Shown: in pieces, positions 18,895 to 28,864 of the stretch
Position numbering within the stretch: the first letter of the stretch is position 1
How the letters are laid out: every line of letters starts with the position of its first letter
NCBI GenBank assembly: GCA_003724185.1
Contig: RHGM01000007.1
Coordinates: 1-64,000 of the forward strand
Origin: Porphyrobacter sp. IPPAS B-1204
Lineage (GTDB): Bacteria; Pseudomonadota; Alphaproteobacteria; Sphingomonadales; Sphingomonadaceae
Direction: 5' to 3'
DNA length: 64,000 nt
Made by a program: the position numbers and the translations under genes
Notes under the pieces: model-generated
The model's input: only the letters and a program-made list of their open reading frames with translations
The model's database searches: none
Told to the model about the DNA's origin: nothing

Positions 18895-20610
18895 TCAGGG
18901 GGTGACGACGCTGACAAGGCGCGGCTCGGTCGCCATCTCCCACGTGCCGTCTGCGCGGCGGCCCAGCGCATTGGCCTTGATCGGCGCTGGCCCCAGCCGG
19001 ATGCTGGTGTGGCCCAGCGCGGTCAGTTGATCTTTCATCGCGGCCAGCGTGCTGCCTTCCTCGATCAGCAGCGTGTCACCGAAAGACATCGCGAAGGGCA
19101 GCGCGAGCGCATCCTGCGCGCCCAGCTTGAAGTCGATCACACCGATGATCGCGCGGGCAACGGTCACTGGGATAGTCGGCCCGCCCGCCGCGCCGATCAC
19201 CAGAACCGGCTTGCCCGAAGCGTCGAACACGATGGTCGGCGCCATTGAGGAACGCGGGCGCTTGCCCCCTTCCACACGGTTGGCAACCGGCTTGCCATCA
19301 GCTTCGGGCGTGAGGGTGAAATCGGTGAGTTCATTGTTCAGGTAGAAGCCGCGAAAGTGCAGCCCCGATCCGAACGCACCCTCGATGGTCGAGGTATAGC
19401 TGACCGCGTTGCCGCTGGCGTCCACCACGGCAAAGTGCGTGGTGCCGTTCTCCGGCTCCTCCTGCCCGTCACCCCGGGCGAGCGGTGCGCCGGGGGGGAC
19501 GCCCGCTTCGGGCTTGGCGATCCGTGTGTCGGGCGAAATCAGCGCGGAACGGGCGGCCATGTAGATTCCATCAACCAACCCGTCGGTTGGCACTTCGACG
19601 AAATCGGCATCGCCGGAATAAAGCTCGCGGTCGGCATAGGCGAGGCGCTGGCTTTCGATGAACAGGTGCCAGAAGGTCGCGCTGTCCGGCCCCATTGCGG
19701 CCAGATCGAACCGTTCCAGCTGGCCGAGCATCTGCGCCACGGCAGTCCCGCCCGATGACGGCGGCCCCATCCCGCAGATGCGATAGGTGCGATAGGGCGC
19801 GCACACAGGCGGGCGTTCCTTCGCAGCATAGGCGGTGACATCGGCAGGGGTCATGCGCCCATCCTGCGGGGTTTCGCCTGCGACATAGGCGGCCAGATCG
19901 GCGGCGGCGGCGCTGCCATACATGGCACGCGGGCCTTCAGCGGCGAGCGTGCGGAAGGTGGCGGCGAGTTCAGGCACCCTGATCGTGGTGCCCAGCGGCA
20001 GCGGTTCCCCATCCGCTCCGAAGAACACAGCCTTGGCCGCCGGGGTCTTGTCGGCACGGCCCTTGTTGCCCTTGAGCGATTCGTAAAGGCGCCGGTTCAT
20101 CACGAAGCCGTTGTCCGCCAAAGCGATAGCCGGTTCGAACAGCTTGGCCCAGGGCAGCGTGCCGTGTTCGGCATGGGCCTTGGCGGCGAGCGCGATATTG
20201 CCCGGCACGCCGACGCTGAGGCCGGAAAACACCCGCGCCTCGCGCCCCAGAACCTTGCCGTCTGCATCAAGAAAGCGGACCGGGGTGGCGGCAGCCGGTG
20301 CTGTCTCGCGCCCGTCGATTGTGGTCAGCGCGCCGGTTGCCCCGTCTGCGCGCACCATGAACCCACCGCCGCCGATGCCGGAGCTTTGCGGTTCGACCAC
20401 GGTCAGCGCCAGCATCACGGCAATCGCCGCATCGACCGACGAACCACCCTGCGCCAGAATCGCCTCGCCTGCCGCAGTTGCCCGCGGGTCGGCGCTGCTG
20501 ACCGCGCCTGCCGTGACAGTCGGCGCATCATCTGCGGCAATGGTCTGGGTGGTGGCACAGCCCGAAAGGGCCAGCGCCAACGGGGCGATCAGGGACGGAA
20601 AAATGCGCAT
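18895..20610 (-). CDS. ggt: gamma-glutamyltransferase (lipoprotein)
   Basis: Ntn-hydrolase proenzyme that hydrolyses or transfers the gamma-glutamyl group of glutathione in the periplasm. The start MRIFPSLIAP gives 571 residues with a lipoprotein signal ending LSGC; an earlier in-frame Met (20661) would overlap pyrD. Residues around ENGTTHFAVVDASGN hold the autoprocessing and nucleophile threonine. GGGGFMV, YLNNELTDFT and RPRSSMAPTIV are further family motifs. It follows pyrD by 10 bases on the same strand. The lipidated N-terminus, rather than a free secreted form, is noteworthy. Confidence 0.93.
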   Translation of the reverse strand: MRIFPSLIAPLALALSGCATTQTIAADDAPTVTAGAVSSADPRATAAGEAILAQGGSSVDAAIAVMLALTVVEPQSSGIGGGGFMVRADGATGALTTIDGRETAPAAATPVRFLDADGKVLGREARVFSGLSVGVPGNIALAAKAHAEHGTLPWAKLFEPAIALADNGFVMNRRLYESLKGNKGRADKTPAAKAVFFGADGEPLPLGTTIRVPELAATFRTLAAEGPRAMYGSAAAADLAAYVAGETPQDGRMTPADVTAYAAKERPPVCAPYRTYRICGMGPPSSGGTAVAQMLGQLERFDLAAMGPDSATFWHLFIESQRLAYADRELYSGDADFVEVPTDGLVDGIYMAARSALISPDTRIAKPEAGVPPGAPLARGDGQEEPENGTTHFAVVDASGNAVSYTSTIEGAFGSGLHFRGFYLNNELTDFTLTPEADGKPVANRVEGGKRPRSSMAPTIVFDASGKPVLVIGAAGGPTIPVTVARAIIGVIDFKLGAQDALALPFAMSFGDTLLIEEGSTLAAMKDQLTALGHTSIRLGPAPIKANALGRRADGTWEMATEPRLVSVVTP

Positions 20611-20620
20611 CGCAGGGGTG

Positions 20621-21673
20621 CTATTCGCTTCCCACCGCTTCGGCAATGCTGGCAAAGCCATCGCGCCGCATCAGCCGCTCCAACCCGCGCACGATCTGAC
20701 CGCCAAGGCCGGGGCCTTCATAGACCATGGCCGAGTAAAGCTGCACCAGCGAAGCGCCTGCCCGGATGCGCTCCCACGCGTGCTCGGCCGTGGCAATCCC
20801 GCCGACGCCCACCAGCGGCACGGCGCCGCCAGTGGCCTTGCGGAAATCGCGCAGACGCTGGAGCGCAAGTTCGCGCAAAGGTGCGCCTGAAAGCCCGCCC
20901 GTCTCGCCCGCATGATGCGAACGCAGCGCCGGTCGGCTGATCGTAGTGTTCGATACCACGAGCCCGCCCAGCTGCTTGTCCAGCGCGATCCGGGCAATGG
21001 CATCGATATCGGCAGGTTCGAGATCCGGCGCGACCTTGAGGAAGATCGGCGGCGGCGCGTCACCCGCCGCTTCGCCCCGCGCCGCAATCACCGCGTCGAT
21101 CAACGCGGTCAGCGCGCCTTCATCCTGAAGTGCGCGCAAGCCCGGGGTGTTCGGACTGGAAACGTTGACGCAAAGATAGCTCGAAAATGGAGCCATCAAT
21201 CGTGCCATCACCGCATAATCGGCGATGCGATCGGTGGAGTCCTTGTTGGCGCCGATGTTCACGCCGACAATGCCGCCCCTTGGCCCCGCCCTTCCGGCGC
21301 GCGCCCGAAGCCGCGCCAAAGCCGCCTCCGCGCCGCCATTGTTGAACCCCATCCGATTGATAACCGCCTGATCTTCAACCAGTCTGAACAGGCGCGGCTG
21401 AGGATTGCCCGCTTGCGGCAGGGGCGTGATCGAGCCGACCTCCGTGAACCCGAAACCGAGGCCAAGCAGTGCGTCGGGCACTTCGGCATCCTTGTCGAAC
21501 CCCGCCGCGACGCCCACCGGATTGGGGAAGGCAAGCCCCGCCACTTCAACCGCCAGCAGCCCGGCCGCCGCGGGTGCGCGCCGCGGCAGGGCGGCGAGCG
21601 AGCGAATCGCCAGCCGGTGGCCGGTCTCCGAATCGAGGGCGAACAGGGCAGGCTTGATCAGGCGAAACAGCAT
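20621..21673 (-). CDS. pyrD: dihydroorotate dehydrogenase (quinone), class 2
   Basis: 350-residue membrane-associated FMN enzyme of pyrimidine synthesis, passing electrons from dihydroorotate to quinone. The N-terminal helical extension typical of class 2 (LFRLIKPALFALDSETGHRL) is present. It is followed by FPNPVGVAAGFDKDAEVPDA, TEVGSITPLPQAGNPQPR, MGFNNGG and the catalytic serine in NVSSPNTPGLR, and the C-terminal GVGGI and YSAMVYEGPG phosphate site. Ggt is directly downstream. Confidence 0.96.
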   Translation of the reverse strand: MLFRLIKPALFALDSETGHRLAIRSLAALPRRAPAAAGLLAVEVAGLAFPNPVGVAAGFDKDAEVPDALLGLGFGFTEVGSITPLPQAGNPQPRLFRLVEDQAVINRMGFNNGGAEAALARLRARAGRAGPRGGIVGVNIGANKDSTDRIADYAVMARLMAPFSSYLCVNVSSPNTPGLRALQDEGALTALIDAVIAARGEAAGDAPPPIFLKVAPDLEPADIDAIARIALDKQLGGLVVSNTTISRPALRSHHAGETGGLSGAPLRELALQRLRDFRKATGGAVPLVGVGGIATAEHAWERIRAGASLVQLYSAMVYEGPGLGGQIVRGLERLMRRDGFASIAEAVGSE

Positions 21674-21739
21674 CCTGCGCGACTATGTCAGAGCGTCCGG
21701 CATGTCGAGCAAATCGGCCGGAAAACCAAAAATGCTGCA

Positions 21740-21932
21740 CGATAAGCCATGTATTTCAGAAGGATGACCGCATACCCCCCGAATAGGGGATGATGCGTGT
21801 CGCTTGCATACAATCCCTCTGACGATTCGCTGTCTAAAGGCTGTCTTGCGACCCGAAGGGCTCGGAGCAGCAATGCAAAGAGTTCCTCAACTCAGATAGG
21901 CGGCGTTCCCCATGGGAGCGCCGCCTTTTTTT
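21740..21932 (+). ncRNA. candidate small RNA ending in a strong terminator
   Basis: The 339-base region between divergent pyrD and an AraC-type gene has no convincing ORF, but holds a perfect intrinsic terminator (21898–21932). Upstream there is a hairpin pairing CGCAT and CCCC (21769–21778) with GGGG and ATGCG (21786–21797). A long-range TTGCAT/ATGCAA pairing (about 21804 and 21873) brackets the middle. No gene on the plus strand precedes the terminator, so an independent transcript is the simplest reading. The 5' end is a guess. No known RNA family is claimed; a 6S-like RNA is one possibility to test. Confidence 0.4.
21898..21932 (+). terminator. strong intrinsic terminator with no upstream gene
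   Basis: A 13-bp stem (AGGCGGCGTTCCC pairing with GGGAGCGCCGCCT, with one G·T pair) and a three-base CAT loop is followed by seven T. This is the best intrinsic terminator in the window. It lies between two divergent genes, so it cannot end either of them. Confidence 0.85.
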
Positions 21933-22012
21933 GCCCGCTTCGGCCCGCCTTTGATTGTCTTGCCTGTTTTTGACTGGGGAAAGAAATCTGGCATGAGGCG
22001 TTCGGCCCAGAC

Positions 22013-22933
22013 ATGAACACGCAACTCGCCCCAGATGATGTCACCCACGGCCTGCCGGGCGGCAGTGAAACGCTCACCTCTGCTGCACTGATCGCGGTCG
22101 ATTACATCGCGCCCCCGCCTACCATCGCGCCCTATGTGACCACGCTCTACCATTTCCGCTGCGACGAGCCGGTGATCCGCGATATCCAGCCGGCTGCCGT
22201 CGGCCAGTTGTGCCTGTTTCCGCATGGCACTGGCGAAATGCACTTTGCCGAAGGGCACCGCGATCCCAACCATGCGGTGGGCCTGCTGACCCCGCTTTCG
22301 CGCGCCACGCCGATTATCGTCATGGGGCCGTTCCATGCGTTCGGAGCGGCCTTGACCCCGGTGGGCTGGGCCGCGCTTACCGGTCTGCACGCCGGGCAGC
22401 ACCGTGACCGGCTGCTGCCCGCTGCCAGCGTGCTCGGGCCGGAGATCGACGCGCTGGGCCAGCGGCTGATCGCGGCCTACCGGCAGGGCACCATGACCGG
22501 GCGGGAATGTGCCCTTGCCGTCGGCGGCTTCATCGAACGGGGCGTAAAGCCCGTCAATCCGCGCCATCTGGAACTGGTTGCGGCCACGGGACGCTGGCTG
22601 AGCGCTTCCTTCAATCCCGAGCTGAGCGAGCTTTCCGGTGTGGCCGGCTATTCCGCGCGGCAGGTGCAGCGGCTCGTCGAACGCTATTTCGGCCTGCCCC
22701 CGCGTGCGCTGGCCCGCAAATACCGCGCCCTGCGCGCCGCCGCGCTGCTGTCCGCCCCCCAATTGTCGCTGGAGGACGAAGCCGAAATCGCGGAAGCCTT
22801 CTTCGATCAGCCGCACATGATCCGCGAAATCGCCCATTTTGTCGGGCGCACCCCGGCGCGGCTTGGCGATGAAACAACGCCCTATCTTGCCGAGATGATT
22901 GACGGTCGGAACCTGCGCGAACTCAATCCCTGA
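22013..22933 (+). CDS. AraC-family transcriptional regulator
   Basis: 306 residues. The N-terminal half (about 1–190) is a sensor region starting near IAPPPTIAPYVTTLYHFRCD. The C-terminal part carries two AraC-type helix-turn-helix motifs: ELSGVAGYSARQVQRLVERY, then the second around FFDQPHMIREIAHFVGRTPA. A second AraC-type gene with the same layout follows after 95 bases; the proteins align over both halves (SARQVQRLVERYFG versus SPRQLQRICRRFFG), so they are probably tandem duplicates. Ligand and targets are unknown. Confidence 0.87.
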   Translation: MNTQLAPDDVTHGLPGGSETLTSAALIAVDYIAPPPTIAPYVTTLYHFRCDEPVIRDIQPAAVGQLCLFPHGTGEMHFAEGHRDPNHAVGLLTPLSRATPIIVMGPFHAFGAALTPVGWAALTGLHAGQHRDRLLPAASVLGPEIDALGQRLIAAYRQGTMTGRECALAVGGFIERGVKPVNPRHLELVAATGRWLSASFNPELSELSGVAGYSARQVQRLVERYFGLPPRALARKYRALRAAALLSAPQLSLEDEAEIAEAFFDQPHMIREIAHFVGRTPARLGDETTPYLAEMIDGRNLRELNP

Positions 22934-23028
22934 TCACCGCGCCTCTCGACAAGCGTGCACCAGTCGCGCACAATCATATCCGGGTCGCGCCGTACAGGAG
23001 GGGGGTCTCCGCAAGGAGAGGTAAGGGG

Positions 23029-23892
23029 TTGCAGTTCCGTACAAAGATGATCGCGCCTCCGGCTGATGCGGCCGGGTTGGTCAACACGTTCTACATCATC
23101 GAAACCGGTAGCGAGACCATCGAAGAGGCGATTCCGGCCTATTCGGCTCAGCTGCTGATCATGGTGCGCGGGAAAGTCAGCTTCACCTTCGCCGACGGGA
23201 GCGTGGGGCAATCCTCCACCGTCTTCATCAACGGGCCGCAAATGCGCAGCGCGCGTGCGCTGCTGGAAGGGCCGGTGTTGCAGATTGGCGCTTCGCTCAC
23301 GCACACCGCCTGGCAGCGGCTCGCCAATCTCCCGGCGGACGAGGTGCATGACCAGCTGATCCCTGCCGAGGCCGTGCTGGCTGCCGACCAGATTGCCATG
23401 CTCGAAGCCGCTGCGGCGGCCTGCCGCGAGGGGCGGATCCCGCCCGAGGCGCTGTGCACCCATCTCACTCAGGCCATCGCCTCCGGTCGTCACCGGCTTC
23501 ACGGCGATCAGGTCGCAGTGGTCGAGGCGATCCTGCGCTGGCTGGCGAGCGGGTTCGATCCGGCGCTGGCCGATCTTTACGCCAGCGTCAGCGTTTCGCC
23601 CCGCCAGCTCCAGCGCATCTGCCGCCGCTTCTTCGGGGTGCCGCCCGCGCAGGTGCTGAAGCGCTTCCGCGCCCTGCGCGCAGCCATGCTGCTGGCCCAG
23701 CCGGCGACCAGTCAGGAATTGCACGATCAGCTGATGGCGACCTATTTCGATCAGGCGCATCTGATCCGTGACATCCGCCGTTACGCCGGACGCACGCCGA
23801 CCCAGTTCCGGCGCGAATCGCTGGTCGACGAATTGCTCGATCCGGCAGCGCACGGGGACGCGGGCACGCCGCTGAAGGCCGCTGCCGAGTAG
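23029..23892 (+). CDS. AraC-family transcriptional regulator (tandem paralogue)
   Basis: 287 residues starting at TTG, chosen because AAGGAGAGG ends seven bases before it; the next in-frame ATG (23047) is too far from that site. The N-terminal cupin-like sensor segment contains AYSAQLLIMVRGKVSFTFAD. The C-terminal AraC DNA-binding domain has SVSPRQLQRICRRFFG and TYFDQAHLIRDIRRYAGRTP. It sits between its paralogue and the suf regulator. A role in suf control is possible by position only. Confidence 0.85.
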   Translation: MQFRTKMIAPPADAAGLVNTFYIIETGSETIEEAIPAYSAQLLIMVRGKVSFTFADGSVGQSSTVFINGPQMRSARALLEGPVLQIGASLTHTAWQRLANLPADEVHDQLIPAEAVLAADQIAMLEAAAAACREGRIPPEALCTHLTQAIASGRHRLHGDQVAVVEAILRWLASGFDPALADLYASVSVSPRQLQRICRRFFGVPPAQVLKRFRALRAAMLLAQPATSQELHDQLMATYFDQAHLIRDIRRYAGRTPTQFRRESLVDELLDPAAHGDAGTPLKAAAE

Positions 23893-23929
23893 AACACCCG
23901 CAATCGCCCTGTCGCCGGCGCTTTGGCGG

Positions 23930-23958
23930 TTGTAATCCGAACAAATTGCTCCTAATTC
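23930..23958 (+). promoter_or_regulatory. putative suf operon promoter
   Basis: TTGTAA, then 17 bases, then TAATTC, forming a plausible sigma-70-type -35/-10 pair. It ends 41 bases before the start of the Rrf2 regulator gene. The inverted-repeat operator begins two bases after the -10 box, so it would cover the transcription start. Confidence 0.45.
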
Positions 23959-23959
23959 C

Positions 23960-23984
23960 AATTCGGACTGATTCCGTCCGATTT
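23960..23984. promoter_or_regulatory. putative Rrf2/SufR operator (inverted repeat)
   Basis: AATTCGGAC and GTCCGATTT are near-perfect inverted arms (8 of 9) separated by seven bases, placed between the putative -10 box and the regulator start codon. This is the expected place for an autorepressing Fe-S-sensing Rrf2 regulator such as IscR or SufR. Binding is inferred. Confidence 0.5.
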
Positions 23985-23999
23985 GAGAACCGCTCGCAA

Positions 24000-24433
24000 A
24001 TGCGCCTGTCCAACCTTGCCGATTATGCCGTCATCACGATGTGCCAGGCTGCCCTGCATTGCGGCAACGGGCGGGTGAGCGCGGCTGAACTGGCGGCTGA
24101 GACGGGCCTGCCGGTGCCGACCGTGCAGAAGCTGGTGTCGAAGCTGACGTCGGCGGGTCTGCTCCGCTCTGTCCGCGGCGCGCATGGCGGCTTGCAGCTG
24201 GGCCGCCCGGCGGCGGCGATTACGGTGGCCGACATTGTCGAGGCGATCGAGGGGCGCATCGCGCTCACCGCCTGTGTCGATCACACCGCCTGCGATTACG
24301 AGGCAAGCTGCAACATGAAGCCGCACTGGCCGATCATCAACAACGCGCTGCGCGGGGCGCTGGCGGGGATCACCCTTGCCCAACTGCGCGGACCGGTCGC
24401 AGCGCCGACCCCATTCGTCGAGGACCATCTGGC

Positions 24434-24437
<4 letters not shown>
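24000..24437 (+). CDS. Rrf2-family Fe-S cluster-sensing regulator of the SUF operon
   Basis: 145 residues from the ATG at 24000 ([11 protein letters not shown]); the reading frame extends 18 codons upstream without a usable start. A winged HTH ([37 protein letters not shown]) is followed by three cysteines spaced Cx5Cx5C ([13 protein letters not shown]), the cluster-binding pattern of IscR-like proteins. It probably senses cluster supply and represses its own operon. It is the first gene of the suf string and overlaps sufB by four bases. An inverted repeat lies just upstream. Confidence 0.92.
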
Positions 24438-25941
<1,504 letters not shown>

Positions 25942-25945
<4 letters not shown>

Positions 25946-26265
25946 TGTCCCGGTTTACGCGCAAGGACGAACTTCCTCCGCAAATGCAAGGCGATTGGGT
26001 TGATCCAGAAGATGGCGCAACCCTTGTCATCGCCGGTAGCGATGCCCGCTTTCAGGGTGCATCCATCCAATATGACTGGTTTGAAGTTGAAGAGAAAAGC
26101 GGAGCGTTGTGCGTGTATTTCGGGATTGATGATCCTGCGCGTGAAGACAACTTCGTGAGAGAGAACCTTGTTGGGCTTGTCATTGATCCGGAGGGCAACT
26201 TCCACGGTTACAACACCAAGTTTGGCTGCACCTTTGTAAAAAATCATGCGAGCGCAAATGTCTGA
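25942..26265 (+). CDS. orphan hypothetical protein inside suf operon, lower GC
   Basis: 107 residues, not recognised. It is acidic and soluble, with a possible small beta-barrel pattern ([40 protein letters not shown]). Its codon use and base composition (near 50–55% GC by eye) differ from the neighbouring suf genes, which suggests more recent arrival. Yet it is stitched into the operon: its start overlaps the sufB stop by four bases and its stop lies inside the start of the next gene. It is not a known SUF component. Confidence 0.7.
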
Positions 26266-26839
26266 ACGCAAAACCCTCGCCCTCAACCCCGAGGCTGCCA
26301 CCGCCGAAGCCCCCGCGCTCAAGAAGAAGGGCCGCGGGTGGGAGATTTCGGACAAGCGGCTCGATGCGCTGCACGAACAGGCGCGCGAGTTGCGCCGCCA
26401 TTCGTCCGAGGCGCACAAGGCGCTGGCCGAGAAGTTCTCCAAGGCCGATCTCGGCCGCTACACCTTCAAACGCTTCGCTGTGGTCGGCAGCGCGATTGTC
26501 GATTTCAACTGCCACAACCTCGGCCTCGCGCTCGCGATTGACGAGGAAGGGCAGAACGATGCCCTCGCCAAGCGGCGCGACAAGAGCCTCGAAAGCGTCG
26601 GCATCAAGGTGATGCGCATCGCCGCCGCTGATATCCTTGCCGATATCGACGCTGTGCTCAAGCAGCTCACCCAGGTGATGCGCGACCGGATCGAGGAACG
26701 CAAAGCCGCCGCCCGCGCGCACAAGGCGGCGAACCCCAAGCAGACCTATGATCGCCCCAAGCCTGCGGGCGACGAGCGCAGCAGCAACCGCAATTCCACC
26801 CCCCGAAGCCCTCAAAAACCCCGGAGCCGCCAGCCGTGA
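26258..26839 (+). CDS. DUF559-like (VSR endonuclease-fold) protein in suf operon
   Basis: 193 residues from the [13 protein letters not shown], which overlaps the previous stop; a further ATG four codons upstream is possible. The middle region (RRHSSEAHKALAEKF, FKRFAVVGSAIVDFNCHNLG, LALAIDEEGQNDALAKRRD, VGIKVMRIAAADILADIDAV) follows the DUF559 pattern, a domain related to very-short-patch-repair endonucleases. However, the acidic active-site residues appear partly changed (AIDEEG in place of the usual EIDG). Long basic, disordered C-terminus. The role in an Fe-S operon is unknown. Confidence 0.72.
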   Translation: MSERKTLALNPEAATAEAPALKKKGRGWEISDKRLDALHEQARELRRHSSEAHKALAEKFSKADLGRYTFKRFAVVGSAIVDFNCHNLGLALAIDEEGQNDALAKRRDKSLESVGIKVMRIAAADILADIDAVLKQLTQVMRDRIEERKAAARAHKAANPKQTYDRPKPAGDERSSNRNSTPRSPQKPRSRQP

Positions 26840-27357
26840 TTGCAGCTACCATCCTTGCCCCCCTGCTCGCACTCCAGGCCACCGGCGAAGTGCCTGTCGC
26901 GATCAAGAACGACAATCCGGAAACCTGGACGGTCGAATATCCGCGCCTGATCCAGCCCTATGTCGTCGAATACCGCCGCTGCCTGACGGTCGCCAACCGG
27001 CGCATCTCGGGCACGGCCGATCTGGAAGCCCAGCACGCCGCCGACCTCACCCGCTGCGCGCCGGTGCGGGCGAAGTCCATCGCACAATCGAACGCTGACC
27101 TTGCCGGGGCCAAGACCACGATGAGCCCTGAGCAGGTCGACACGCTGTTCGACAATATCGGGAAAATCCACGTCGCGCGCGGGCGCGATCTCGACCAGCA
27201 GTTCACCTCGCGCATGACCGGGGCTGAAACCGCCAGCAATGCCTACGAGGCCGAACGGCCCAAGGGTCTGGTGATCGAACTGCGGGATGCCAGCGTGGTC
27301 AAGGCGCGCACCGATGCGACCGCCGCGGCCGCCGAAAAGGACAAGGATTCTCAATAA
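26836..27357 (+). CDS. secreted hypothetical protein in suf operon
   Basis: 173 residues with a short signal-like N-terminus (MIAATILAPLLALQATG), a polar helical middle (EYRRCLTVANRRISGTADLE, DLTRCAPVRAKSIAQ) and a charged tail ending KDKDSQ. Two cysteines could pair in the periplasm. It overlaps the gene before it by four bases and touches sufC. A secreted product in the middle of a cytoplasmic Fe-S operon is unexpected. No family is recognised. Confidence 0.7.
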   Translation: MIAATILAPLLALQATGEVPVAIKNDNPETWTVEYPRLIQPYVVEYRRCLTVANRRISGTADLEAQHAADLTRCAPVRAKSIAQSNADLAGAKTTMSPEQVDTLFDNIGKIHVARGRDLDQQFTSRMTGAETASNAYEAERPKGLVIELRDASVVKARTDATAAAAEKDKDSQ

Positions 27358-28112
27358 TGCTGACCATCACCGATCTGCACGCCACGGTTGGCGGCGGCGA
27401 TAATCCCAAGCCGATCCTCAAGGGTCTGACGCTGCACGTGCCTGCGGGCGAGATTCACGCGATCATGGGCCCCAACGGCGCGGGCAAATCGACCCTGTCG
27501 AACGTGCTGGGCGGCAAGCCCGGTTACGAAGTGACGGGCGGCAGCGTCGAATTTCGCGGGCAGGATCTGCTGGCGCTCGATCCGCACGAACGCGCCGCAG
27601 CCGGGCTGTTTCTGGGCTTTCAATACCCGGTCGAAATCCCCGGCGTCTCCAATGTGCAGTTCCTGCGCGAGGCGCTGAATTCGCAGCGCAAGGCACGCGG
27701 TGAGGAGCCCCTGTCGGGCGGCGAATTCCTGAAGCTCGCCAAGGAGAAGGCCGCGCTGCTGAAGATGGACATGGACATGCTCAAGCGGCAGGTGAATGTC
27801 GGCTTTTCCGGCGGCGAGAAGAAGCGCGCCGAGATGGTGCAGATGGGCATCCTCGACCCGGCCTTTGCGGTCTTGGACGAGACAGATTCCGGCCTCGATA
27901 TCGATGCGCTCAGGATCGTCGGCGCAGGGATCAATTCGATCATGCGCGCACCCGATAAGGCCGTGCTGCTGATCACCCACTACCAGCGCCTGCTTGATGT
28001 GGTGAAGCCCGACAAGGTCAGCATCCTTGCCGATGGCCGGATCGTCGAGACCGGCGGGCCGGAACTCGCCCTGCGGCTTGAGGCCGAGGGTTATGATTCG
28101 GTGATGGCGTGA
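27357..28112 (+). CDS. sufC: Fe-S cluster assembly ATPase SufC
   Basis: 251-residue ABC-type ATPase that drives conformational change in the SufBCD scaffold. Walker A is GPNGAGKST, signature FSGGEKKRAEMVQMG, Walker B FAVLDETDSGLDIDALR, and the switch region ITHYQR. It has no membrane domain. Its stop overlaps the sufD GTG start by three bases (positions 28110–28111 shared within GTGA). Confidence 0.97.
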   Translation: MLTITDLHATVGGGDNPKPILKGLTLHVPAGEIHAIMGPNGAGKSTLSNVLGGKPGYEVTGGSVEFRGQDLLALDPHERAAAGLFLGFQYPVEIPGVSNVQFLREALNSQRKARGEEPLSGGEFLKLAKEKAALLKMDMDMLKRQVNVGFSGGEKKRAEMVQMGILDPAFAVLDETDSGLDIDALRIVGAGINSIMRAPDKAVLLITHYQRLLDVVKPDKVSILADGRIVETGGPELALRLEAEGYDSVMA

Positions 28113-28864
28113 CAACAGCAACCCTCCCCACCCGCCGTGACGAGGCGTGGCGCTATGCCGATATGGACGGCGTGGCGCGGCTTGGCGTGGCGGCGCTTGA
28201 CCAGTGGCAGTTAATTGACGTTGCCGCTGGCGACAGCGTGACGCGCTGCATGGTCGTGGGCAGCGATGCGCCCGAACTCCACCGCTTCCGCGTGACATTG
28301 GGCGAAGGCGCCCGGGCCGCGTTCTTCGTCACCAATCGGGGCGCGAACTACACCCGCGTCGAAATCGAGGTGCGGCTCGCCAAAGGGGCGCATTTCGAAT
28401 TCGGCGGCGTCACCATCGGCGGCGGCAGCGCGACCCGCGAATTCGTGACGCAGGTCGTCCATGCCGAGCCCGAAGCGACCAGCAACCAGACGATCCGTGC
28501 CGTCCACTGGAACACCGGCATCGGCAACTTCCTCGGCGAGATCAAGGTCGCCCGCCATGCCCAGAAGACCGACGCCGCGCAGGATTTCAAGGGTCTGCTG
28601 CTGGAGGCCGGCGCGAGCGCCAATGCCGTGCCGCAGCTCGAAATCTTCGCCGACGACGTGAAATGCGCCCACGGTGCCACCGTCGGCGCGCTGGACGAAG
28701 GTGCGCGCTTCTACATGATGGCACGCGGGCTCGATCCGGCTGCGGCGCAGCGCCTGCTGGTGCAGGCCTTCATCGGCGATGCCTTCGTGTCGCTGGATGA
28801 CGAGGCGGAGCGCGAGGCGCTGCTCGATACGGCGCTCTCGGCGCTGGAAGGGGCGCAGCTGTGA
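28109..28864 (+). CDS. sufD: Fe-S cluster assembly protein SufD
   Basis: 251 residues with a GTG start overlapping the sufC stop. It starts TTATLPTRRDEAWRYADM, a SufD N-terminal pattern, and ends with the conserved beta-helix to C-terminal segment DVKCAHGATVGALDEGARFY and RLLVQAFIGDA. Compared with E. coli SufD (423 residues) it is short, the usual compact alphaproteobacterial form. It forms the scaffold heterocomplex with SufB and SufC. Confidence 0.95.
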   Translation: MTTATLPTRRDEAWRYADMDGVARLGVAALDQWQLIDVAAGDSVTRCMVVGSDAPELHRFRVTLGEGARAAFFVTNRGANYTRVEIEVRLAKGAHFEFGGVTIGGGSATREFVTQVVHAEPEATSNQTIRAVHWNTGIGNFLGEIKVARHAQKTDAAQDFKGLLLEAGASANAVPQLEIFADDVKCAHGATVGALDEGARFYMMARGLDPAAAQRLLVQAFIGDAFVSLDDEAEREALLDTALSALEGAQL

